A stretch of 64,000 nucleotides of DNA, from NCBI RefSeq assembly GCF_038006205.1, contig NZ_JBBOUU010000001.1, positions 3,848,001 through 3,912,000 of the forward strand, given 5' to 3'. The DNA is from Solibacillus sp. FSL R7-0668 (lineage in GTDB: Bacteria > Bacillota > Bacilli > Bacillales_A > Planococcaceae). Each line of letters opens with the position of its first letter. Position 1 is the first letter of the stretch. Positions 9,344-21,083 of the stretch are shown piece by piece. The translations under genes were made by a program, and so were the position numbers. The notes under the pieces were generated by a model. The model made no database searches and had not been told where the DNA came from. It was given only the letters and a program-made list of their open reading frames with translations.

Positions 9344-12300
9344 CTATTCAGCTGTAATTACTTCTTCTGTTTCATCTTGCTCCATACGGATTTGACGGTA
9401 ACGTTGCATACCTGTACCAGCCGGAACTAGTTTACCGATAATTACGTTTTCCTTCAGACCTAGAAGCTCATCACGTTTACCTTTAATTGCAGCATCCGTT
9501 AACACACGTGTTGTTTCTTGGAATGATGCAGCAGATAAGAATGATTCTGTTTCAAGAGAAGCTTTTGTAATACCTAAAATAACAGGGCGACAAGTTGCTG
9601 GTGTTTTGCCGTTTAATACAGCATCAACATTTGCCTCAGAGAATTGGTGAATATCCAGTAATGAACCTGGTAATAACTCTGTATCACCTGCTTCGATTAC
9701 ACGCACTTTACGAAGCATTTGGCGAACCATTACTTCGATGTGTTTGTCACCAATTTCTACCCCTTGCATACGGTATACTTTTTGTACTTCTTTTAGTAAA
9801 TATTCTTGAACTGTTGATACGTCTTTTACTTTTAATAATTGTTTTGGGTCAATTGAACCTTCAGATAAAGTTTGACCTGCAGCAATCATATCACCTTCAA
9901 TTACTTTTAAACGAGCATTATAAGGTGCTTGATATTTACGCGTTTCAACTTCGCCTTGAATCGTTACTTCTTTTAGACCTTCACGGATTTCATCGATTTC
10001 GATTACTTTACCAGAGATTTCAGAGATGACCGCTTGCCCTTTTGGATTACGTGCTTCGAAAATCTCTTGGATACGTGGAAGACCTTGTGTGATATCGTTA
10101 CCCGCTACCCCACCTGTATGGAATGTACGCATCGTTAACTGCGTACCTGGCTCACCGATAGATTGCGCTGCGATAATACCTACCGCCTCACCAACTTCTA
10201 CCTCTTCACCAGTAGCTAAGTTCATACCATAACATTTTTTACATACGCCATGTTTTGTATTACATGTGAATGCAGAACGAATTGTAATTTCTTCGATACC
10301 CGCTTCGTCAATAACACGTGCAATATCTTGTGTAACTAGACCATCGCGCTCTACGATAACCGCTCCCGTTTCTGGGTGACGAACTGTTTTCTTCACATAA
10401 CGACCAACGATACGCTCATCTAATGCTTCGATTAATTCGTTACCTTCCATTAACGAGCCGATTAATAAACCGCGATCCGTACCACAGTCGTCTTCACGAA
10501 CGATAACATCTTGTGCTACGTCTACTAGACGACGAGTTAAGTAACCTGAATCGGCTGTTTTAAGTGCTGTATCGGCTAGACCTTTACGCGCACCGTGTGT
10601 AGAGATGAAGTACTCTAATACTGTTAAACCTTCACGGAATGAAGATTTGATTGGTAACTCGATGATTCGTCCAGCCGGGTTGGCCATCAGACCACGCATA
10701 CCCGCTAACTGAGTGAAGTTCGATGCGTTACCACGGGCACCAGAGTCAGACATCATGAAGATTGGGTTTGTATTTTGTAACGATTTCATCAGCTTACCTT
10801 GGATTTCGTCCTTCGCAGCTGTCCATACATTAATAACACGGTTATAACGCTCTTCCTCCGTAATTAAACCACGACGGAATTGAACCATTACTTTATCTAC
10901 TTTACCTTGTGCTTCTTCAAGGATTACACCTTTGTCTGGTAATACAACGATATCAGATACACCTACTGTAATACCTGCACGTGTAGAATATTTGAAACCT
11001 AAGTTTTTCATGCGGTCAAGCATTTTAGAAGTTTCTGTAATATGGAACTCTTTAAATACTTCTGCGATGACATTTCCTAAGAATTTTTTACGGAAAGGAT
11101 CTACTACAGGTGCGTTTGTGAAGTGTTTCGCTAACACAGCACGACGTTGCGCTTCAATTTTTTCTGTTTCAGATAAATCTGCATAGCCTTCTGTAGCTTC
11201 GATTTCTTTTTGTAACGCTTCGTCAATTGTTAAGTTTACGAAGTATTTCTCAGGTGTTTTTTGTTCTAAGTTTGTAGCAGTAGGCTCGTTAATGTAAGGG
11301 AATGACTTCGGTAAAATTTCGTTGAAGATTACCTTACCAACCGTAGTTAATAGGAACATGCTATTTTGTTCTTCTGTAAACGTTGGGTTATTCAATGAGC
11401 TTGCTTTAATGGCAATACGAGAGTGTAAATGTACATGACCATTTTGGTATGCAATTAGCACTTCATTTGAATTGTTAAAGATTGAACCTTCACCACGCGC
11501 GTTTTCACGTTCAAGCGTTAAGTAATAGTTACCTAATACCATATCTTGAGATGGCGTTACGACTGGTTTACCATCTTTCGGGTTCAGGATATTTTGTGCT
11601 GCTAACATTAATAAACGAGCTTCTGCTTGCGCTTCTGCTGATAATGGAACGTGAACTGCCATTTGGTCACCATCAAAGTCAGCGTTGTAAGCTGTACATA
11701 CTAATGGGTGAAGACGAATTGCACGACCCTCTACTAATGTAGGCTCGAATGCTTGAATACCAAGACGGTGAAGCGTCGGTGCACGGTTAAGTAATACCGG
11801 ATGCTCACGAATTACATCTTCTAAAACGTCCCAAACTTCATTGTGTAAACGCTCAATTTTGCGTTTTGCACTCTTAATGTTATGAGCTAGGCCACGTTCT
11901 ACTAATTCTTTCATTACGAAAGGCTTGAATAGTTCGATTGCCATTTCTTTCGGAAGACCACATTGGTACATTTTTAAGTTTGGACCTACTACGATAACCG
12001 AACGACCAGAGTAGTCTACACGTTTACCAAGTAAGTTTTGACGGAAACGACCTTGCTTCCCTTTCAGCATGTGTGAAAGTGATTTTAAAGGACGGTTACC
12101 AGGACCTGTTACAGGACGACCACGACGACCATTATCGATTAATGCGTCAACCGCTTCTTGTAACATACGTTTTTCGTTTTGTACGATGATGCTTGGTGCG
12201 CCAAGATCAAGTAAACGTTTTAAACGGTTATTACGGTTGATAACACGACGGTAAAGATCATTTAAGTCAGAAGTTGCGAAACGACCACCATCTAATTGCA

Positions 12301-13024
12301 CCATTGGACGAAGCTCTGGTGGGATTACTGGTAGGACATCTAAAATCATCCACTCTGGTTTGTTACCTGAGTTACGGAATGCTTCTACTACTTCTAAACG
12401 CTTAATTGCACGTGTGCGGCGTTGGCCTTGTGCAGATTTTAACTCTTCTTTTAATACAGCTGTTTCGTCTTCTAAATCGATTTTTTCTAAAAGGCGTTTG
12501 ATTGCTTCTGCACCCATTGCCGCTTCGAATTCGTTGCCGTATTTTTCACGGTATGCACGATATTCTTTTTCAGAAAGTAAATCTTTGAAGCCTAAAGCTG
12601 TTTGACCTGGCTCAATTACAACATAAGAAGCAAAGTAAATCACTTCTTCTAGTGCACGAGGAGACATGTCTAAAATAAGACCCATACGGCTTGGAATACC
12701 TTTGAAGTACCAAATGTGCGATACAGGTGCTGCAAGTTCGATGTGCCCTTGACGTTCACGACGAACTTTTGCGCGTGTTACTTCTACGCCACAACGGTCA
12801 CAAACGACGCCTTTATAACGTACACGCTTATATTTACCACAGTGACATTCCCAGTCTTTCGTTGGTCCGAAAATGCGTTCACAGAATAGACCATCTTTTT
12901 CTGGTTTTAATGTACGGTAATTGATTGTTTCTGGTTTTTTAACTTCACCATATGACCAAGAGCGAATCTTGTCTGGAGAAGCTAAACCAATTTTCATATA
13001 TTCAAATTCATTAACATCGATCAA
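9344..13024 (-). CDS. rpoC: RNA polymerase beta' subunit
   Basis: Catalytic subunit of RNA polymerase, 1226 residues. The zinc-binding motif [13 protein letters not shown]...CDRC lies near the N terminus and the absolutely conserved [12 protein letters not shown] near residue 450. The bridge-helix/trigger-loop region and the second zinc cluster ([13 protein letters not shown]) are present. The start is TTG at 13024 ([10 protein letters not shown]) with GGGAGG 9-10 bases upstream, matching the start of Bacillus RpoC. It is separated from rpoB by 157 bases that contain a strong terminator, which is unusual for this gene pair. Confidence 0.99.
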   Translation of the reverse strand: MIDVNEFEYMKIGLASPDKIRSWSYGEVKKPETINYRTLKPEKDGLFCERIFGPTKDWECHCGKYKRVRYKGVVCDRCGVEVTRAKVRRERQGHIELAAPVSHIWYFKGIPSRMGLILDMSPRALEEVIYFASYVVIEPGQTALGFKDLLSEKEYRAYREKYGNEFEAAMGAEAIKRLLEKIDLEDETAVLKEELKSAQGQRRTRAIKRLEVVEAFRNSGNKPEWMILDVLPVIPPELRPMVQLDGGRFATSDLNDLYRRVINRNNRLKRLLDLGAPSIIVQNEKRMLQEAVDALIDNGRRGRPVTGPGNRPLKSLSHMLKGKQGRFRQNLLGKRVDYSGRSVIVVGPNLKMYQCGLPKEMAIELFKPFVMKELVERGLAHNIKSAKRKIERLHNEVWDVLEDVIREHPVLLNRAPTLHRLGIQAFEPTLVEGRAIRLHPLVCTAYNADFDGDQMAVHVPLSAEAQAEARLLMLAAQNILNPKDGKPVVTPSQDMVLGNYYLTLERENARGEGSIFNNSNEVLIAYQNGHVHLHSRIAIKASSLNNPTFTEEQNSMFLLTTVGKVIFNEILPKSFPYINEPTATNLEQKTPEKYFVNLTIDEALQKEIEATEGYADLSETEKIEAQRRAVLAKHFTNAPVVDPFRKKFLGNVIAEVFKEFHITETSKMLDRMKNLGFKYSTRAGITVGVSDIVVLPDKGVILEEAQGKVDKVMVQFRRGLITEEERYNRVINVWTAAKDEIQGKLMKSLQNTNPIFMMSDSGARGNASNFTQLAGMRGLMANPAGRIIELPIKSSFREGLTVLEYFISTHGARKGLADTALKTADSGYLTRRLVDVAQDVIVREDDCGTDRGLLIGSLMEGNELIEALDERIVGRYVKKTVRHPETGAVIVERDGLVTQDIARVIDEAGIEEITIRSAFTCNTKHGVCKKCYGMNLATGEEVEVGEAVGIIAAQSIGEPGTQLTMRTFHTGGVAGNDITQGLPRIQEIFEARNPKGQAVISEISGKVIEIDEIREGLKEVTIQGEVETRKYQAPYNARLKVIEGDMIAAGQTLSEGSIDPKQLLKVKDVSTVQEYLLKEVQKVYRMQGVEIGDKHIEVMVRQMLRKVRVIEAGDTELLPGSLLDIHQFSEANVDAVLNGKTPATCRPVILGITKASLETESFLSAASFQETTRVLTDAAIKGKRDELLGLKENVIIGKLVPAGTGMQRYRQIRMEQDETEEVITAE

Positions 13025-13142
13025 GGAGCCTACCTCCCTTAAGTTATAAGTCTTAAATGACTTTTCATTGTAGCTCTGCTATTGCAAAAATTTCATTCTA
13101 GGCCATTATGAAATCTGCTTTTTTCAATCGTTATAAAAGAAA

Positions 13143-13171
13143 AATCGGGCAGGGCATATACCTGCCCGATT
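13143..13171 (-). terminator. Strong intrinsic terminator between rpoB and rpoC
   Basis: Eleven-base GC-rich perfect stem (13143-13153 with 13161-13171) with a 7-base loop, directly followed on the minus strand by TTTTTCTTTT. It begins about 10 bases past the rpoB stop. No near-consensus promoter is visible between it and rpoC. Confidence 0.85.
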
Positions 13172-13181
13172 CAATTTGAAA

Positions 13182-16100
13182 TTATTCAAATGACTCTACT
13201 GGGTCTTCTTTATCATCATTAGCTTGGCGTTCCGTTTCTGGAGCTGGTGCAACGGCTACTTCATCTTCATCGTCAAGGTCGCGTAATTCTACTTCCTCAT
13301 CGTTGATTGTAAGCATCTTCACATCCATACCTAATGACTGAAGTTCTTTAATTAATACTTTAAATGATTCTGGTACACCTGGTTCTGGTACACTTTCACC
13401 TTTAACGATGGCTTCGTATGTTTTTACACGACCTACAACGTCATCCGATTTTACAGTTAAAATCTCTTGTAACGTGTAAGCAGCACCATAAGCTTCAAGT
13501 GCCCAAACCTCCATCTCACCGAAACGTTGACCACCGAATTGTGCTTTACCACCAAGCGGTTGTTGCGTTACTAATGAGTAAGGACCAGTTGAACGTGCGT
13601 GAAGTTTATCATCAACCATGTGCGCTAATTTGATCATGTACATGATCCCAACAGAAACACGGCTGTCGAATGGTTCACCTGAACGTCCATCATAAAGAAT
13701 TGTTTTACCGTCACGGTTCATACCAGCTTCTTCCATCGTTTCCCAAACATCTTCTTCGTTAGCACCGTCAAATACTGGTGTCGCCATGTGTACGCCTAAG
13801 TAGCGTGCAGCCATACCTAAATGAAGCTCTAACACTTGTCCGATGTTCATACGAGAAGGTACCCCTAATGGGTTAAGCATGATATCCACTGGTGTGCCGT
13901 CTGGCATGAATGGCATATCTTCTTCTGGTAAGATTCGTGAGATTACCCCTTTGTTACCATGGCGTCCGGCCATTTTGTCCCCAACGCGGATTTTACGTTT
14001 TTGAACAATATAAGCACGAACTAATTGGTTAACACCCGGTGGTAATTCGTCACCGTCTTCACGGTTAAAGACTTTAACGTCTAAAATGATACCGCCAGCA
14101 CCGTGTGGTACACGTAAAGACGTGTCACGTACTTCGCGGGCTTTTTCACCGAAGATAGCATGTAATAAACGCTCTTCTGCAGTTAACTCCGTAACCCCTT
14201 TAGGCGTAACTTTACCTACTAAAATATCACCGTCACGTACTTCTGCACCGATACGAATAATTCCGCGGTCGTCGAGGTTACGAAGTGCATCCTCCCCTAC
14301 GTTTGGAATGTCACGTGTGATTTCTTCAGGTCCAAGCTTAGTATCACGAGATTCTGATTCATATTCTTCAATATGAACAGAAGTATATACATCATCTTTT
14401 ACAAGGCGTTCGCTCATAATAACAGCATCCTCGTAGTTGAAGCCATCCCAAGTCATGAACGCAACAAGTACGTTTTGACCAAGTGCTAATTCACCACGCT
14501 CCATTGAAGGACCGTCAGCTAAAATATCACGAGGTTTGACACGGTCGCCAACTTTTACGATTGGACGTTGGTTATATGAAGTACCTTGGTTTGAACGAAT
14601 GAATTTTTGTAATTTGTATTTGACTAAGTCGCCCTTCACTTCTTTGCCGTCAATTTCTTCGATTGTACGAACGTGGATTGTGCGAGCTTCTACATGCTCA
14701 ACAATACCGTGTTTTTTAGCAACAACAGCGGCACCTGAATCACGAGCGTCCACGTGCTCCATACCAGTACCAACGTATGGTGCGTTTGGATATAGTAAAG
14801 GAACAGCTTGACGTTGCATGTTTGCACCCATTAACGCACGGTTTGAGTCGTCGTTTTCTAAGAATGGAATACATGCAGTAGCGGCAGAGACTACTTGTTT
14901 TGGAGATACGTCCATGTAGTCGATACGATCGCGGTTGAACACCGTGTTATCCCCACGGAAACGACCAACTACTTCTTCTTTTGCAAAAGTACGCTCTGCT
15001 GTTAATTCAGAGTTTGCTTGTGCAACTACATAGTTATCTTCTTCGTCAGCAGTTAAGTAATGGATTTCATCTGTAACCGCACCTGTTTCCGGGTCTACTC
15101 GGCGATAAGGTGTTTCGATAAAGCCAAACTTATTTACTTTTGCGAATGAAGATAATGAGTTGATAAGACCGATGTTTGGTCCCTCAGGCGTCTCGATTGG
15201 ACACATACGACCATAGTGTGAGTAGTGAACGTCACGTACTTCCATACCTGCGCGCTCACGTGTTAAACCACCTGGCCCTAATGCAGATAAACGTCGTTTG
15301 TGCGTTAACTCAGCTAATGGGTTTGTTTGGTCCATGAACTGAGATAATTGAGAAGAACCAAAGAACTCTTTAATTGATGCAATAACTGGACGGATATTGA
15401 TTAATTGTTGTGGTACAATTGCAGCTGTGTCATTGATAGACATACGCTCACGTACTACACGTTCCATACGAGATAAACCGATACGGAATTGGTTTTGTAG
15501 TAACTCACCAACTGAACGTAAACGACGGTTACCTAAATGGTCAATATCGTCTGTGTTACCTACGTCATATAATAAGTTAAAGAAGTATGATACCGAAGCC
15601 AAAATATCTGCTGGTGTAAGGTTTTTTACTTCTTCATCAATATAAGCGTTTGAAATAACGTTGATTTCTTTTTGTGCTTCATCATTTGGTGCGAAAATCT
15701 TAATAGATTGGATTGTTACATCATCTTCTAACACGCCACCGTTTTGGCTTAATGTTTTGAAGCCAGCGCCGTCCTCTAAAGCTGGAATTAACTTATCTAA
15801 TGTACGACGATCTAATAACGTACCCGCTTCTACAAGAATTTCACCCGTTTCTGGATTCACAATTGTTTCAGCTACCGTTTGGTTGAATAAACGATTTTTA
15901 ATATGAAGCTTTTTGTTCATTTTGTAACGACCAACATTGGCTAAATCATAACGTTTAGCGTCGAAGAAACGAGAATATAATAAATTTTTCGCTGATTCAA
16001 CAGTTGGTGGTTCACCTGGACGTAAACGTTCATAGATTTCAAGAAGTGCCTTTTCAGTACCTTCTGTATTATCTTTTTCTAACGTATTACGTAAATATTC

Positions 16101-16742
16101 ATTGTCGCCAATGATATCGATAATTTCTTGGTCAGTGCCAAAACCTAATGCACGTAAAAGTACTGTTACTGGTAATTTACGTGTACGGTCGATACGCACA
16201 TATACTACATCTTTCGCGTCAGTTTCATATTCTAACCATGCACCACGGTTTGGAATAACTGTTGCACCGAAGCCTTTTTTACCGTTTTTATCTGTTTTTT
16301 CGTTGAAGTATACACTTGGAGAACGAACTAACTGAGATACGATAACACGTTCAGCACCGTTAATAATAAACGTGCCTGTTTCTGTCATTAGTGGGAAATC
16401 CCCCATGAAGACATCTTGTTCTTTTACTTCGTTTGTTTCTTTGTTGTGTAAACGTACTTTCACGCGTAATGGTGCTGCGTAAGTCACGTCACGTTCTTTA
16501 CACTCATCGACATCATACTTAGGATCTCCTAATGTATAGTCGACAAATTCTAATGAAAGATTACCTGTAAAATCCTCGATTGGAGAAATGTCGTGGAACA
16601 TCTCACGCAATCCTTCTTCAAGGAACCACTCATAAGATGCTGTTTGAATCTCGATTAAATTCGGAAGTTCCAGCACCTCACTAATACGCGCAAAGCTTCT
16701 ACGCTGGCGGTGTTGTCCGTACTGAACTAGTTGACCTGTCAA
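13182..16742 (-). CDS. rpoB: RNA polymerase beta subunit
   Basis: 1186 residues from the TTG at 16742 ([13 protein letters not shown]), which matches the Bacillus start and has GAGGGG 8 bases upstream; a GTG three codons earlier lies on the ribosome site. The rifampicin region reads as sensitive wild type: [26 protein letters not shown]. Motifs of the catalytic half ([38 protein letters not shown]) are intact. The C terminus is acidic. A sigma-A promoter lies about 200 bases upstream, after rsmC, giving a long leader. A terminator follows the gene before rpoC. Confidence 0.99.
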   Translation of the reverse strand: MTGQLVQYGQHRQRRSFARISEVLELPNLIEIQTASYEWFLEEGLREMFHDISPIEDFTGNLSLEFVDYTLGDPKYDVDECKERDVTYAAPLRVKVRLHNKETNEVKEQDVFMGDFPLMTETGTFIINGAERVIVSQLVRSPSVYFNEKTDKNGKKGFGATVIPNRGAWLEYETDAKDVVYVRIDRTRKLPVTVLLRALGFGTDQEIIDIIGDNEYLRNTLEKDNTEGTEKALLEIYERLRPGEPPTVESAKNLLYSRFFDAKRYDLANVGRYKMNKKLHIKNRLFNQTVAETIVNPETGEILVEAGTLLDRRTLDKLIPALEDGAGFKTLSQNGGVLEDDVTIQSIKIFAPNDEAQKEINVISNAYIDEEVKNLTPADILASVSYFFNLLYDVGNTDDIDHLGNRRLRSVGELLQNQFRIGLSRMERVVRERMSINDTAAIVPQQLINIRPVIASIKEFFGSSQLSQFMDQTNPLAELTHKRRLSALGPGGLTRERAGMEVRDVHYSHYGRMCPIETPEGPNIGLINSLSSFAKVNKFGFIETPYRRVDPETGAVTDEIHYLTADEEDNYVVAQANSELTAERTFAKEEVVGRFRGDNTVFNRDRIDYMDVSPKQVVSAATACIPFLENDDSNRALMGANMQRQAVPLLYPNAPYVGTGMEHVDARDSGAAVVAKKHGIVEHVEARTIHVRTIEEIDGKEVKGDLVKYKLQKFIRSNQGTSYNQRPIVKVGDRVKPRDILADGPSMERGELALGQNVLVAFMTWDGFNYEDAVIMSERLVKDDVYTSVHIEEYESESRDTKLGPEEITRDIPNVGEDALRNLDDRGIIRIGAEVRDGDILVGKVTPKGVTELTAEERLLHAIFGEKAREVRDTSLRVPHGAGGIILDVKVFNREDGDELPPGVNQLVRAYIVQKRKIRVGDKMAGRHGNKGVISRILPEEDMPFMPDGTPVDIMLNPLGVPSRMNIGQVLELHLGMAARYLGVHMATPVFDGANEEDVWETMEEAGMNRDGKTILYDGRSGEPFDSRVSVGIMYMIKLAHMVDDKLHARSTGPYSLVTQQPLGGKAQFGGQRFGEMEVWALEAYGAAYTLQEILTVKSDDVVGRVKTYEAIVKGESVPEPGVPESFKVLIKELQSLGMDVKMLTINDEEVELRDLDDEDEVAVAPAPETERQANDDKEDPVESFE

Positions 16743-16941
16743 CTCATTCACCCCTCAATAAAGCGATAATAGGTCTTTGCAAAACCTTACAAATAGTGTA
16801 TGATTTCGAAAGACAGAAAGAAAACGAGACTTTTTATAAACCTCATTTCCGGTTAAACTTAACTTATTCTTAGTAAGTATACCCGTAATATTGTTTAAGT
16901 TATGCAAAAGGGCACACTACTTCAAAATAATAATTTTGCAT

Positions 16942-16971
16942 TTTATAATGTTAACATAGTCGATTTGTCAA
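16942..16971 (-). promoter_or_regulatory. Sigma-A promoter for rpoB
   Basis: Minus strand TTGACA (16966-16971), an 18-base spacer, TATAAA (16942-16947); TTATAA gives 17. It lies behind rsmC and predicts an rpoB leader of about 190 bases in which I see no clear riboswitch. Confidence 0.75.
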
Positions 16972-16995
16972 GTCAATATTCGAAACGTATCTTAC

Positions 16996-17598
16996 TTATT
17001 TTTTTGCACATACAATCCAATACCCTTTTTTCTTCTCAACAACATCTACTTCCGAAAACATCTCCTCTAAATGACTCACCGTTGATGGCGCACCTTGTTT
17101 CTTCTGAATCACTACCCACAGCTCGCCGTTTTCCACTAATAATTCATATGCTTGATCATAAAATCTAAAAATCGTTTCTTTTCCAGCACGAATCGGTGGA
17201 TTGGTTAAAATAGCAGCGGCTTGTGTTCCAGCTTCTACAGCACTTAAGCCGTCACTTTCAAAAATACGTACATTTTGAACCCCGTTTAGTTGAGCGTTTT
17301 TTTGCGATAAACCAATCGCACGGGTATTAATATCCATCATTAATACGTCTCGCTCCGGATAATTCTTTGCGATTGATAAGCCAATCGGTCCATAGCCACA
17401 ACCAACATCCAGTACAACACCTTCTACTTTCGGCATTTCAAAAGCATCGATTAACACACGGGAACCAAAATCTACTTCGCTTTTACTGAATACACCTGCA
17501 TCTGTTTCAAATGTAAATGTATGTCCTAATAAAGTAAACTTCCATTGGCGTGGTTTACTTTCCGTTTGAGGCTTATTTGAATAATAATGTTCAGACAT
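16996..17598 (-). CDS. Class I methyltransferase, YbxB/RsmC-like (16S rRNA)
   Basis: SAM-dependent methyltransferase between rplL and rpoB, the position of ybxB in Bacillus subtilis; the family includes RsmC, which makes m2G1207 in 16S rRNA. SAM-binding motif VLDVGCGYGPIG, then MMDINTRAIGLS, and the catalytic NPP motif in ILTNPPIRAGK. It has about 200 residues and only the catalytic domain, as usual for this short Gram-positive form. The start is ATG at 17598 (MSEHYYSNKP) with AGGAGG 10 bases upstream; an upstream in-frame GTG touches the ribosome site. Target assignment comes from family and position. Confidence 0.9.
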   Translation of the reverse strand: MSEHYYSNKPQTESKPRQWKFTLLGHTFTFETDAGVFSKSEVDFGSRVLIDAFEMPKVEGVVLDVGCGYGPIGLSIAKNYPERDVLMMDINTRAIGLSQKNAQLNGVQNVRIFESDGLSAVEAGTQAAAILTNPPIRAGKETIFRFYDQAYELLVENGELWVVIQKKQGAPSTVSHLEEMFSEVDVVEKKKGYWIVCAKK

Positions 17599-17717
17599 GT
17601 GGAACACGCCTCCTAAATAGATGGTAGAAAATAGCTTTCACATCAAATAGCGTGAAAGGATTTTTCATATGTGGAGTTTTACGAAAAAAGTATTTCTTCT
17701 AATCCACTACATAAAGA

Positions 17718-17747
17718 AAAGCTCGCCGCAAAATTGTGACGAGCTTT
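17718..17747 (-). terminator. Terminator after rplL
   Basis: Eight-base stem (17718-17725 with 17740-17747), followed on the minus strand by TCTTTATG. It separates the L10/L7-L12 transcript from rsmC. Confidence 0.7.
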
Positions 17748-17794
17748 CCTTATGAAACTAAGTACAGGACTTAGTAAAGTAAGTTAAACTGAAA

Positions 17795-18157
17795 TTATTT
17801 AACTTCTACAGTAGCGCCAACTTCTTCAAGTTTAGCTTTGATTGCTTCAGCGTCTTCTTTAGATACGCCTTCTTTAAGAGCTTTAGGAGCGTTGTCAACA
17901 ACCTCTTTAGCTTCTTTTAAACCTAAACCAGTGATTTCACGAACCACTTTGATTACTTTGATTTTTTCTCCACCAGCAGATGCTAATACTACATCAAATT
18001 CTGATTTTTCTTCAGCGCCACCAGCTGCACCGCCAGCTACTACAGCTACAGGAGCTGCTGCTGTTACACCGAATTCTTCTTCGATTGCTTTTACTAAATC
18101 GTTTAATTCTAGAACTGTCATAGCTTTGATAGCTTCTAAGATTTGCTCTTTGTTCAT
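17795..18157 (-). CDS. rplL: 50S ribosomal protein L7/L12
   Basis: Stalk protein that recruits translational GTPases, 120 residues. N-terminal dimerisation helices ([20 protein letters not shown]), an Ala/Gly-rich hinge (about residues 33-50) and the globular C-terminal domain with [20 protein letters not shown] are all present. It follows rplJ by 70 bases. GGAGGAAATT precedes the ATG. Higher expression than the other stalk components is expected because four or six copies bind per L10. Confidence 0.99.
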   Translation of the reverse strand: MNKEQILEAIKAMTVLELNDLVKAIEEEFGVTAAAPVAVVAGGAAGGAEEKSEFDVVLASAGGEKIKVIKVVREITGLGLKEAKEVVDNAPKALKEGVSKEDAEAIKAKLEEVGATVEVK

Positions 18158-18227
18158 TTTAATTTCCTCCTATTGGATGTTTATTGGGTTTTAGGCCGTT
18201 AAGCCGATTTTTGAAGTGAAGATGCGA

Positions 18228-18728
18228 TTAAGCGCCTTGTTCTTCTTTTTGATCTGCAACAGCTTTTGTTGCAAGTGCGAAGTTGCGCACTGGAGCTTGA
18301 AGTACAGATAAAAGCATTGATAATAGACCTTCGCGTGATGGAAGTTCTGCAAGAGCTTTAACGTCTTCAACAGATGCGACAGTACCTTCGATGATACCAG
18401 CTTTAATTTCTAACGCTTCGTTTTTCTTAGCGAAATCGTTAATGATTTTAGCTGGAGCTACTACGTCCTCGCTAGAGAATGCGATAGCGTTTGGTCCAGT
18501 TAAAGATTCGTTGATTCCTTCTAAACCAGCGGCTTCAGCAGCACGACGAGATAAAGTGTTTTTGTAAACTTTAAACTCTACACCAGCTTCACGTAATTGC
18601 TTACGTAATTCTGTTACTTGTCCTACAGTTAAACCACGGTAGTCAACTACTACTACAGATGCAGCAGCTTTGAATTTTTCAGTGATTTCTTCAACTTGAA
18701 CTTTTTTAGTTTCGATTGCTTTGCTCAT
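18228..18728 (-). CDS. rplJ: 50S ribosomal protein L10
   Basis: Stalk base protein, 166 residues. N-terminal RNA-binding domain ([34 protein letters not shown]) and a C-terminal helix that binds L7/L12 dimers. AGGAGG lies 8 bases upstream of the ATG. It is preceded by a leader of about 180 bases with the L10-binding fold and an attenuator, and by its own promoter at 18916-18944, so rplJ-rplL expression is autoregulated by the L10-L12 complex as in other Firmicutes. Confidence 0.98.
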   Translation of the reverse strand: MSKAIETKKVQVEEITEKFKAAASVVVVDYRGLTVGQVTELRKQLREAGVEFKVYKNTLSRRAAEAAGLEGINESLTGPNAIAFSSEDVVAPAKIINDFAKKNEALEIKAGIIEGTVASVEDVKALAELPSREGLLSMLLSVLQAPVRNFALATKAVADQKEEQGA

Positions 18729-18729
18729 G

Positions 18730-18909
18730 ATGACACCTCCTATTAGAATGAGTCATTTATACCGACAAAGAAAAGCCTCTATATCTTAATAGACACAGAG
18801 GCTGAAAGTACATCATCTTAAAAAGAATCCGAACTCCGATGTCCTCGGTAGGATCATTAAGTGACAAGTCACTCCTACTGTCTACGGTACAAATGGATGA
18901 TTCACAACA
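18730..18909 (-). promoter_or_regulatory. L10 ribosomal leader with attenuator
   Basis: Non-coding stretch between the predicted transcription start and rplJ. It contains a long bulged hairpin (GTGACTTGTCAC, CCTACCGAGGACATCGGAG) typical of the L10(L12)4-binding leader in Firmicutes. A terminator hairpin (agcctct 18774-18780 with agaggct 18797-18803) with TTTTC after it follows. Binding of excess L10-L12 should favour the terminator. Confidence 0.8.
18774..18803 (-). terminator. Attenuator hairpin of the L10 leader
   Basis: Seven-base stem with a 16-base loop, followed on the minus strand by TTTTCTTTG, 46 bases before the rplJ start. Confidence 0.7.
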
Positions 18910-18915
18910 GCACCC

Positions 18916-18944
18916 ATCTTACCAAGTAAGCGGCCCGTTGTCAA
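18916..18944 (-). promoter_or_regulatory. Sigma-A promoter for rplJ-rplL
   Basis: Minus strand TTGACA (18939-18944), 17 bases, TAAGAT (18916-18921), immediately downstream of the rplA stop. Confidence 0.8.
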
Positions 18945-18980
18945 GTAATTAAATTAAAACGATTACTAGAATTGTTTTAA

Positions 18981-19679
18981 TTATTTGATTCCTACGTTAG
19001 CAGCGTCAACTTTTACAGCAGGACCCATTGTAGTTGTAATATTTACAGACTTCATGTAAGTGCCTTTTGATGCAGCTGGCTTAGCTTTTTGAATTACTTC
19101 AAATACAGCTAAGAAGTTTTCTACTAATTTTTCTGTCTCGAAAGAAACTTTACCGATAGGAGCGTGGATGATACCAGCTTTTTCAGCGCGGTATTCTACT
19201 TTACCAGCTTTGATTTCTTCGATAGCTTTTGTTACGTCGAAAGTAACTGTGCCTGTTTTAGGGTTTGGCATTAAGCCTTTTGGTCCTAATACACGACCTA
19301 ATTTACCAACTTCACCCATCATGTCAGGTGTTGCCACGATTACATCGAAATCGAACCAACCTTGTTGGATTTTGTTTACCATATCTGAATCGCCTACGTA
19401 GTCAGCACCAGCAGCTTCTGCTTCTTTAGCTTTCTCACCCTTAGCGAATACTAATACTTTTTGAGTTTTACCAGTACCGTGTGGTAATACTACTGCACCA
19501 CGGATTTGTTGGTCATTCTTACGAGTGTCGATACCTAATTTGAACGCTACTTCTACAGTTGCATCGAAGTTAACTGTAGATGTTTTTTGCGCTAATGCTA
19601 CTGCTTCTTCTACAGAATATAAAGTAGCGCGATCGATTAATTTAACTGCATCTTGCATTTTTTTACCTTTTTTAGCCAT
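18981..19679 (-). CDS. rplA: 50S ribosomal protein L1
   Basis: Binds helix 76-78 of 23S rRNA at the mobile L1 stalk near the E site; 232 residues, full length. Family markers: [38 protein letters not shown] and a C-terminal [31 protein letters not shown] precedes the ATG. It lies 133 bases after rplK with a hairpin in between, which may be the L1 autoregulatory site. Confidence 0.98.
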   Translation of the reverse strand: MAKKGKKMQDAVKLIDRATLYSVEEAVALAQKTSTVNFDATVEVAFKLGIDTRKNDQQIRGAVVLPHGTGKTQKVLVFAKGEKAKEAEAAGADYVGDSDMVNKIQQGWFDFDVIVATPDMMGEVGKLGRVLGPKGLMPNPKTGTVTFDVTKAIEEIKAGKVEYRAEKAGIIHAPIGKVSFETEKLVENFLAVFEVIQKAKPAASKGTYMKSVNITTTMGPAVKVDAANVGIK

Positions 19680-19731
19680 TATAAATTTCCTCCTTGATTG
19701 TGGTTGTAACGGATTTGACCTCCCACGAATA

Positions 19732-19776
19732 AAGGTTGCTCACTCTTCTAAATGAATATCCGAGTGCAGCAACCTT
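19732..19776 (-). terminator. Hairpin between rplK and rplA (attenuator or L1 site)
   Basis: Nine-base outer stem (19732-19740 with 19768-19776) and a five-base inner stem (19741-19745 with 19762-19766). On the minus strand it is followed by TTTATTC, a weak T-run. It may partly terminate or be the mRNA target of L1. Confidence 0.5.
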
Positions 19777-19812
19777 CCAAAAACAAAAACATCATCAAGT
19801 GTGAAGATGGGA

Positions 19813-20238
19813 TTAGTCTTCGATAGTGATACCCATGCTTCGTGCAGTACCTTCAACCATTAACATTGCAGCTTCAACTGAAGCAGCGTTAAGGTCTGGC
19901 ATTTTTTGTTCAGCGATTTCGCGAACTTTATCACGTTTAACTGTTGCAACTTTCTTACGGTTTGGTTCACCTGATCCAGATTGGATACCAGCTGCTACTT
20001 TAAGTAATACCGCTGCAGGTGGAGTTTTAGTAATGAAAGTGAATGAACGGTCTTCGAATACTGAAATTTCAACTGGAATAATTAAACCAGCTTGATCAGC
20101 AGTACGAGCGTTAAATTCTTTACAGAATCCCATGATGTTAACACCTGCTTGACCTAATGCAGGACCAACTGGTGGTGCTGGGTTTGCTTTACCAGCAGGG
20201 ATTTGAAGTTTTACAACTTTAATAACTTTTTTAGCCAC
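19813..20238 (-). CDS. rplK: 50S ribosomal protein L11
   Basis: GTPase-associated-centre protein, 141 residues from the GTG at 20238. The GTG is chosen because AAGGAGGTG lies 6 bases upstream and the sequence [30 protein letters not shown] is the canonical start. Two-domain layout with the proline-rich hinge and the C-terminal rRNA-binding domain ([16 protein letters not shown]...ARSMGI). It is the first gene of the rplK-rplA transcript, with a promoter at 20378-20406. Confidence 0.98.
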   Translation of the reverse strand: MAKKVIKVVKLQIPAGKANPAPPVGPALGQAGVNIMGFCKEFNARTADQAGLIIPVEISVFEDRSFTFITKTPPAAVLLKVAAGIQSGSGEPNRKKVATVKRDKVREIAEQKMPDLNAASVEAAMLMVEGTARSMGITIED

Positions 20239-20377
20239 GAGACACACCTCCTTAAGTCCGTGATGTGGTAATTGGGTTGCCCCTCCCACTCAAATATCTG
20301 TTCGTCAGCTAACTTGCCGATAACATTAAAACTAATTTTATATCACACGTCATTTTTATGACAGTCTGACCTATGAA

Positions 20378-20406
20378 ATGATAACACTTTTAAAATGCTT
20401 AATCAA
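20378..20406 (-). promoter_or_regulatory. Sigma-A promoter for rplK-rplA
   Basis: Minus strand TTGATT (20401-20406), 17 bases, TATCAT (20378-20383), just behind the nusG stop. This predicts an rplK leader of about 130 bases. Confidence 0.7.
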
Positions 20407-20418
20407 GTATAAATAATT

Positions 20419-20958
20419 CTATATTTTTTGAACTTGGTTAAAGTCAAGTTCCATCACTGTTTCTCGACCAAACATATCAACTAAAACTTTTAATTTCGCT
20501 TTTTCGATATCTACTTCTTCTACGCGACCTTGGAAATGTGCGAATGGTCCTTCAAGAACTTCCACAACTTCACCAACAGTAATTTCAATTTCACCTAGTT
20601 GTTGTTGATTCATGCCCATTTGAGCAAGTAAGCGTTCAGCTTCTTCTGGTAAAAGCGGCGTTGGTTTTACACCACCACCTGAAGAACCAATAAACCCTGT
20701 TACGCCTGGTGTGTTACGTACTACATACCATGCATCATCCGTCATGATTAGTTCTACTAATACATAACCCGGGAAAATTTTACGCATAACCGCTTTTTTC
20801 TTACCGTCTTCTTTTACGTCAATTTCTTCGTGTTCTGCTACGATGACGCGGAAAATTTTATCTTGCATCCCCATCGTTTCTACACGTTTTTCAAGGTTTG
20901 CTTTCACTCGGTTTTCATAACCCGAATACGTATGCACTACATACCAATTTTTCTCCAT
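20419..20958 (-). CDS. nusG: Transcription elongation/antitermination factor NusG
   Basis: 179 residues: N-terminal NGN domain (MEKNWYVVHTYSGYENRVK, FPGYVLVELIMTDDAWYVVRNTPGVTGFIG) and C-terminal KOW domain (EVVEVLEGPFAHFQGRVEEVD). It binds RNA polymerase across the clamp; in Bacillus it promotes pausing. It lies 176 bases after secE with a terminator-like hairpin between. Confidence 0.98.
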   Translation of the reverse strand: MEKNWYVVHTYSGYENRVKANLEKRVETMGMQDKIFRVIVAEHEEIDVKEDGKKKAVMRKIFPGYVLVELIMTDDAWYVVRNTPGVTGFIGSSGGGVKPTPLLPEEAERLLAQMGMNQQQLGEIEITVGEVVEVLEGPFAHFQGRVEEVDIEKAKLKVLVDMFGRETVMELDFNQVQKI

Positions 20959-21083
20959 ATTAGGTAGGACTAAATCGTCCGTCCCTCCTTTACATTAAAT
21001 GTGTTAAGGCTTGATTCCTCAGTCACAAATTTCAAAATCTATTTCTTCAAACAAAGCTTATTCGTTTTAAAACAAATGAAAAA

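Noticed and set aside
9595-10029. 144-codon plus-strand reading frame inside rpoC
   Set aside because: Antisense shadow of a highly conserved gene; leucine-rich composition typical of such shadows.
13025-13140. Separate rpoC promoter
   Set aside because: Several TATAAT-like strings occur, but none has a near-consensus -35 at 16-18 bases, so I do not annotate one.
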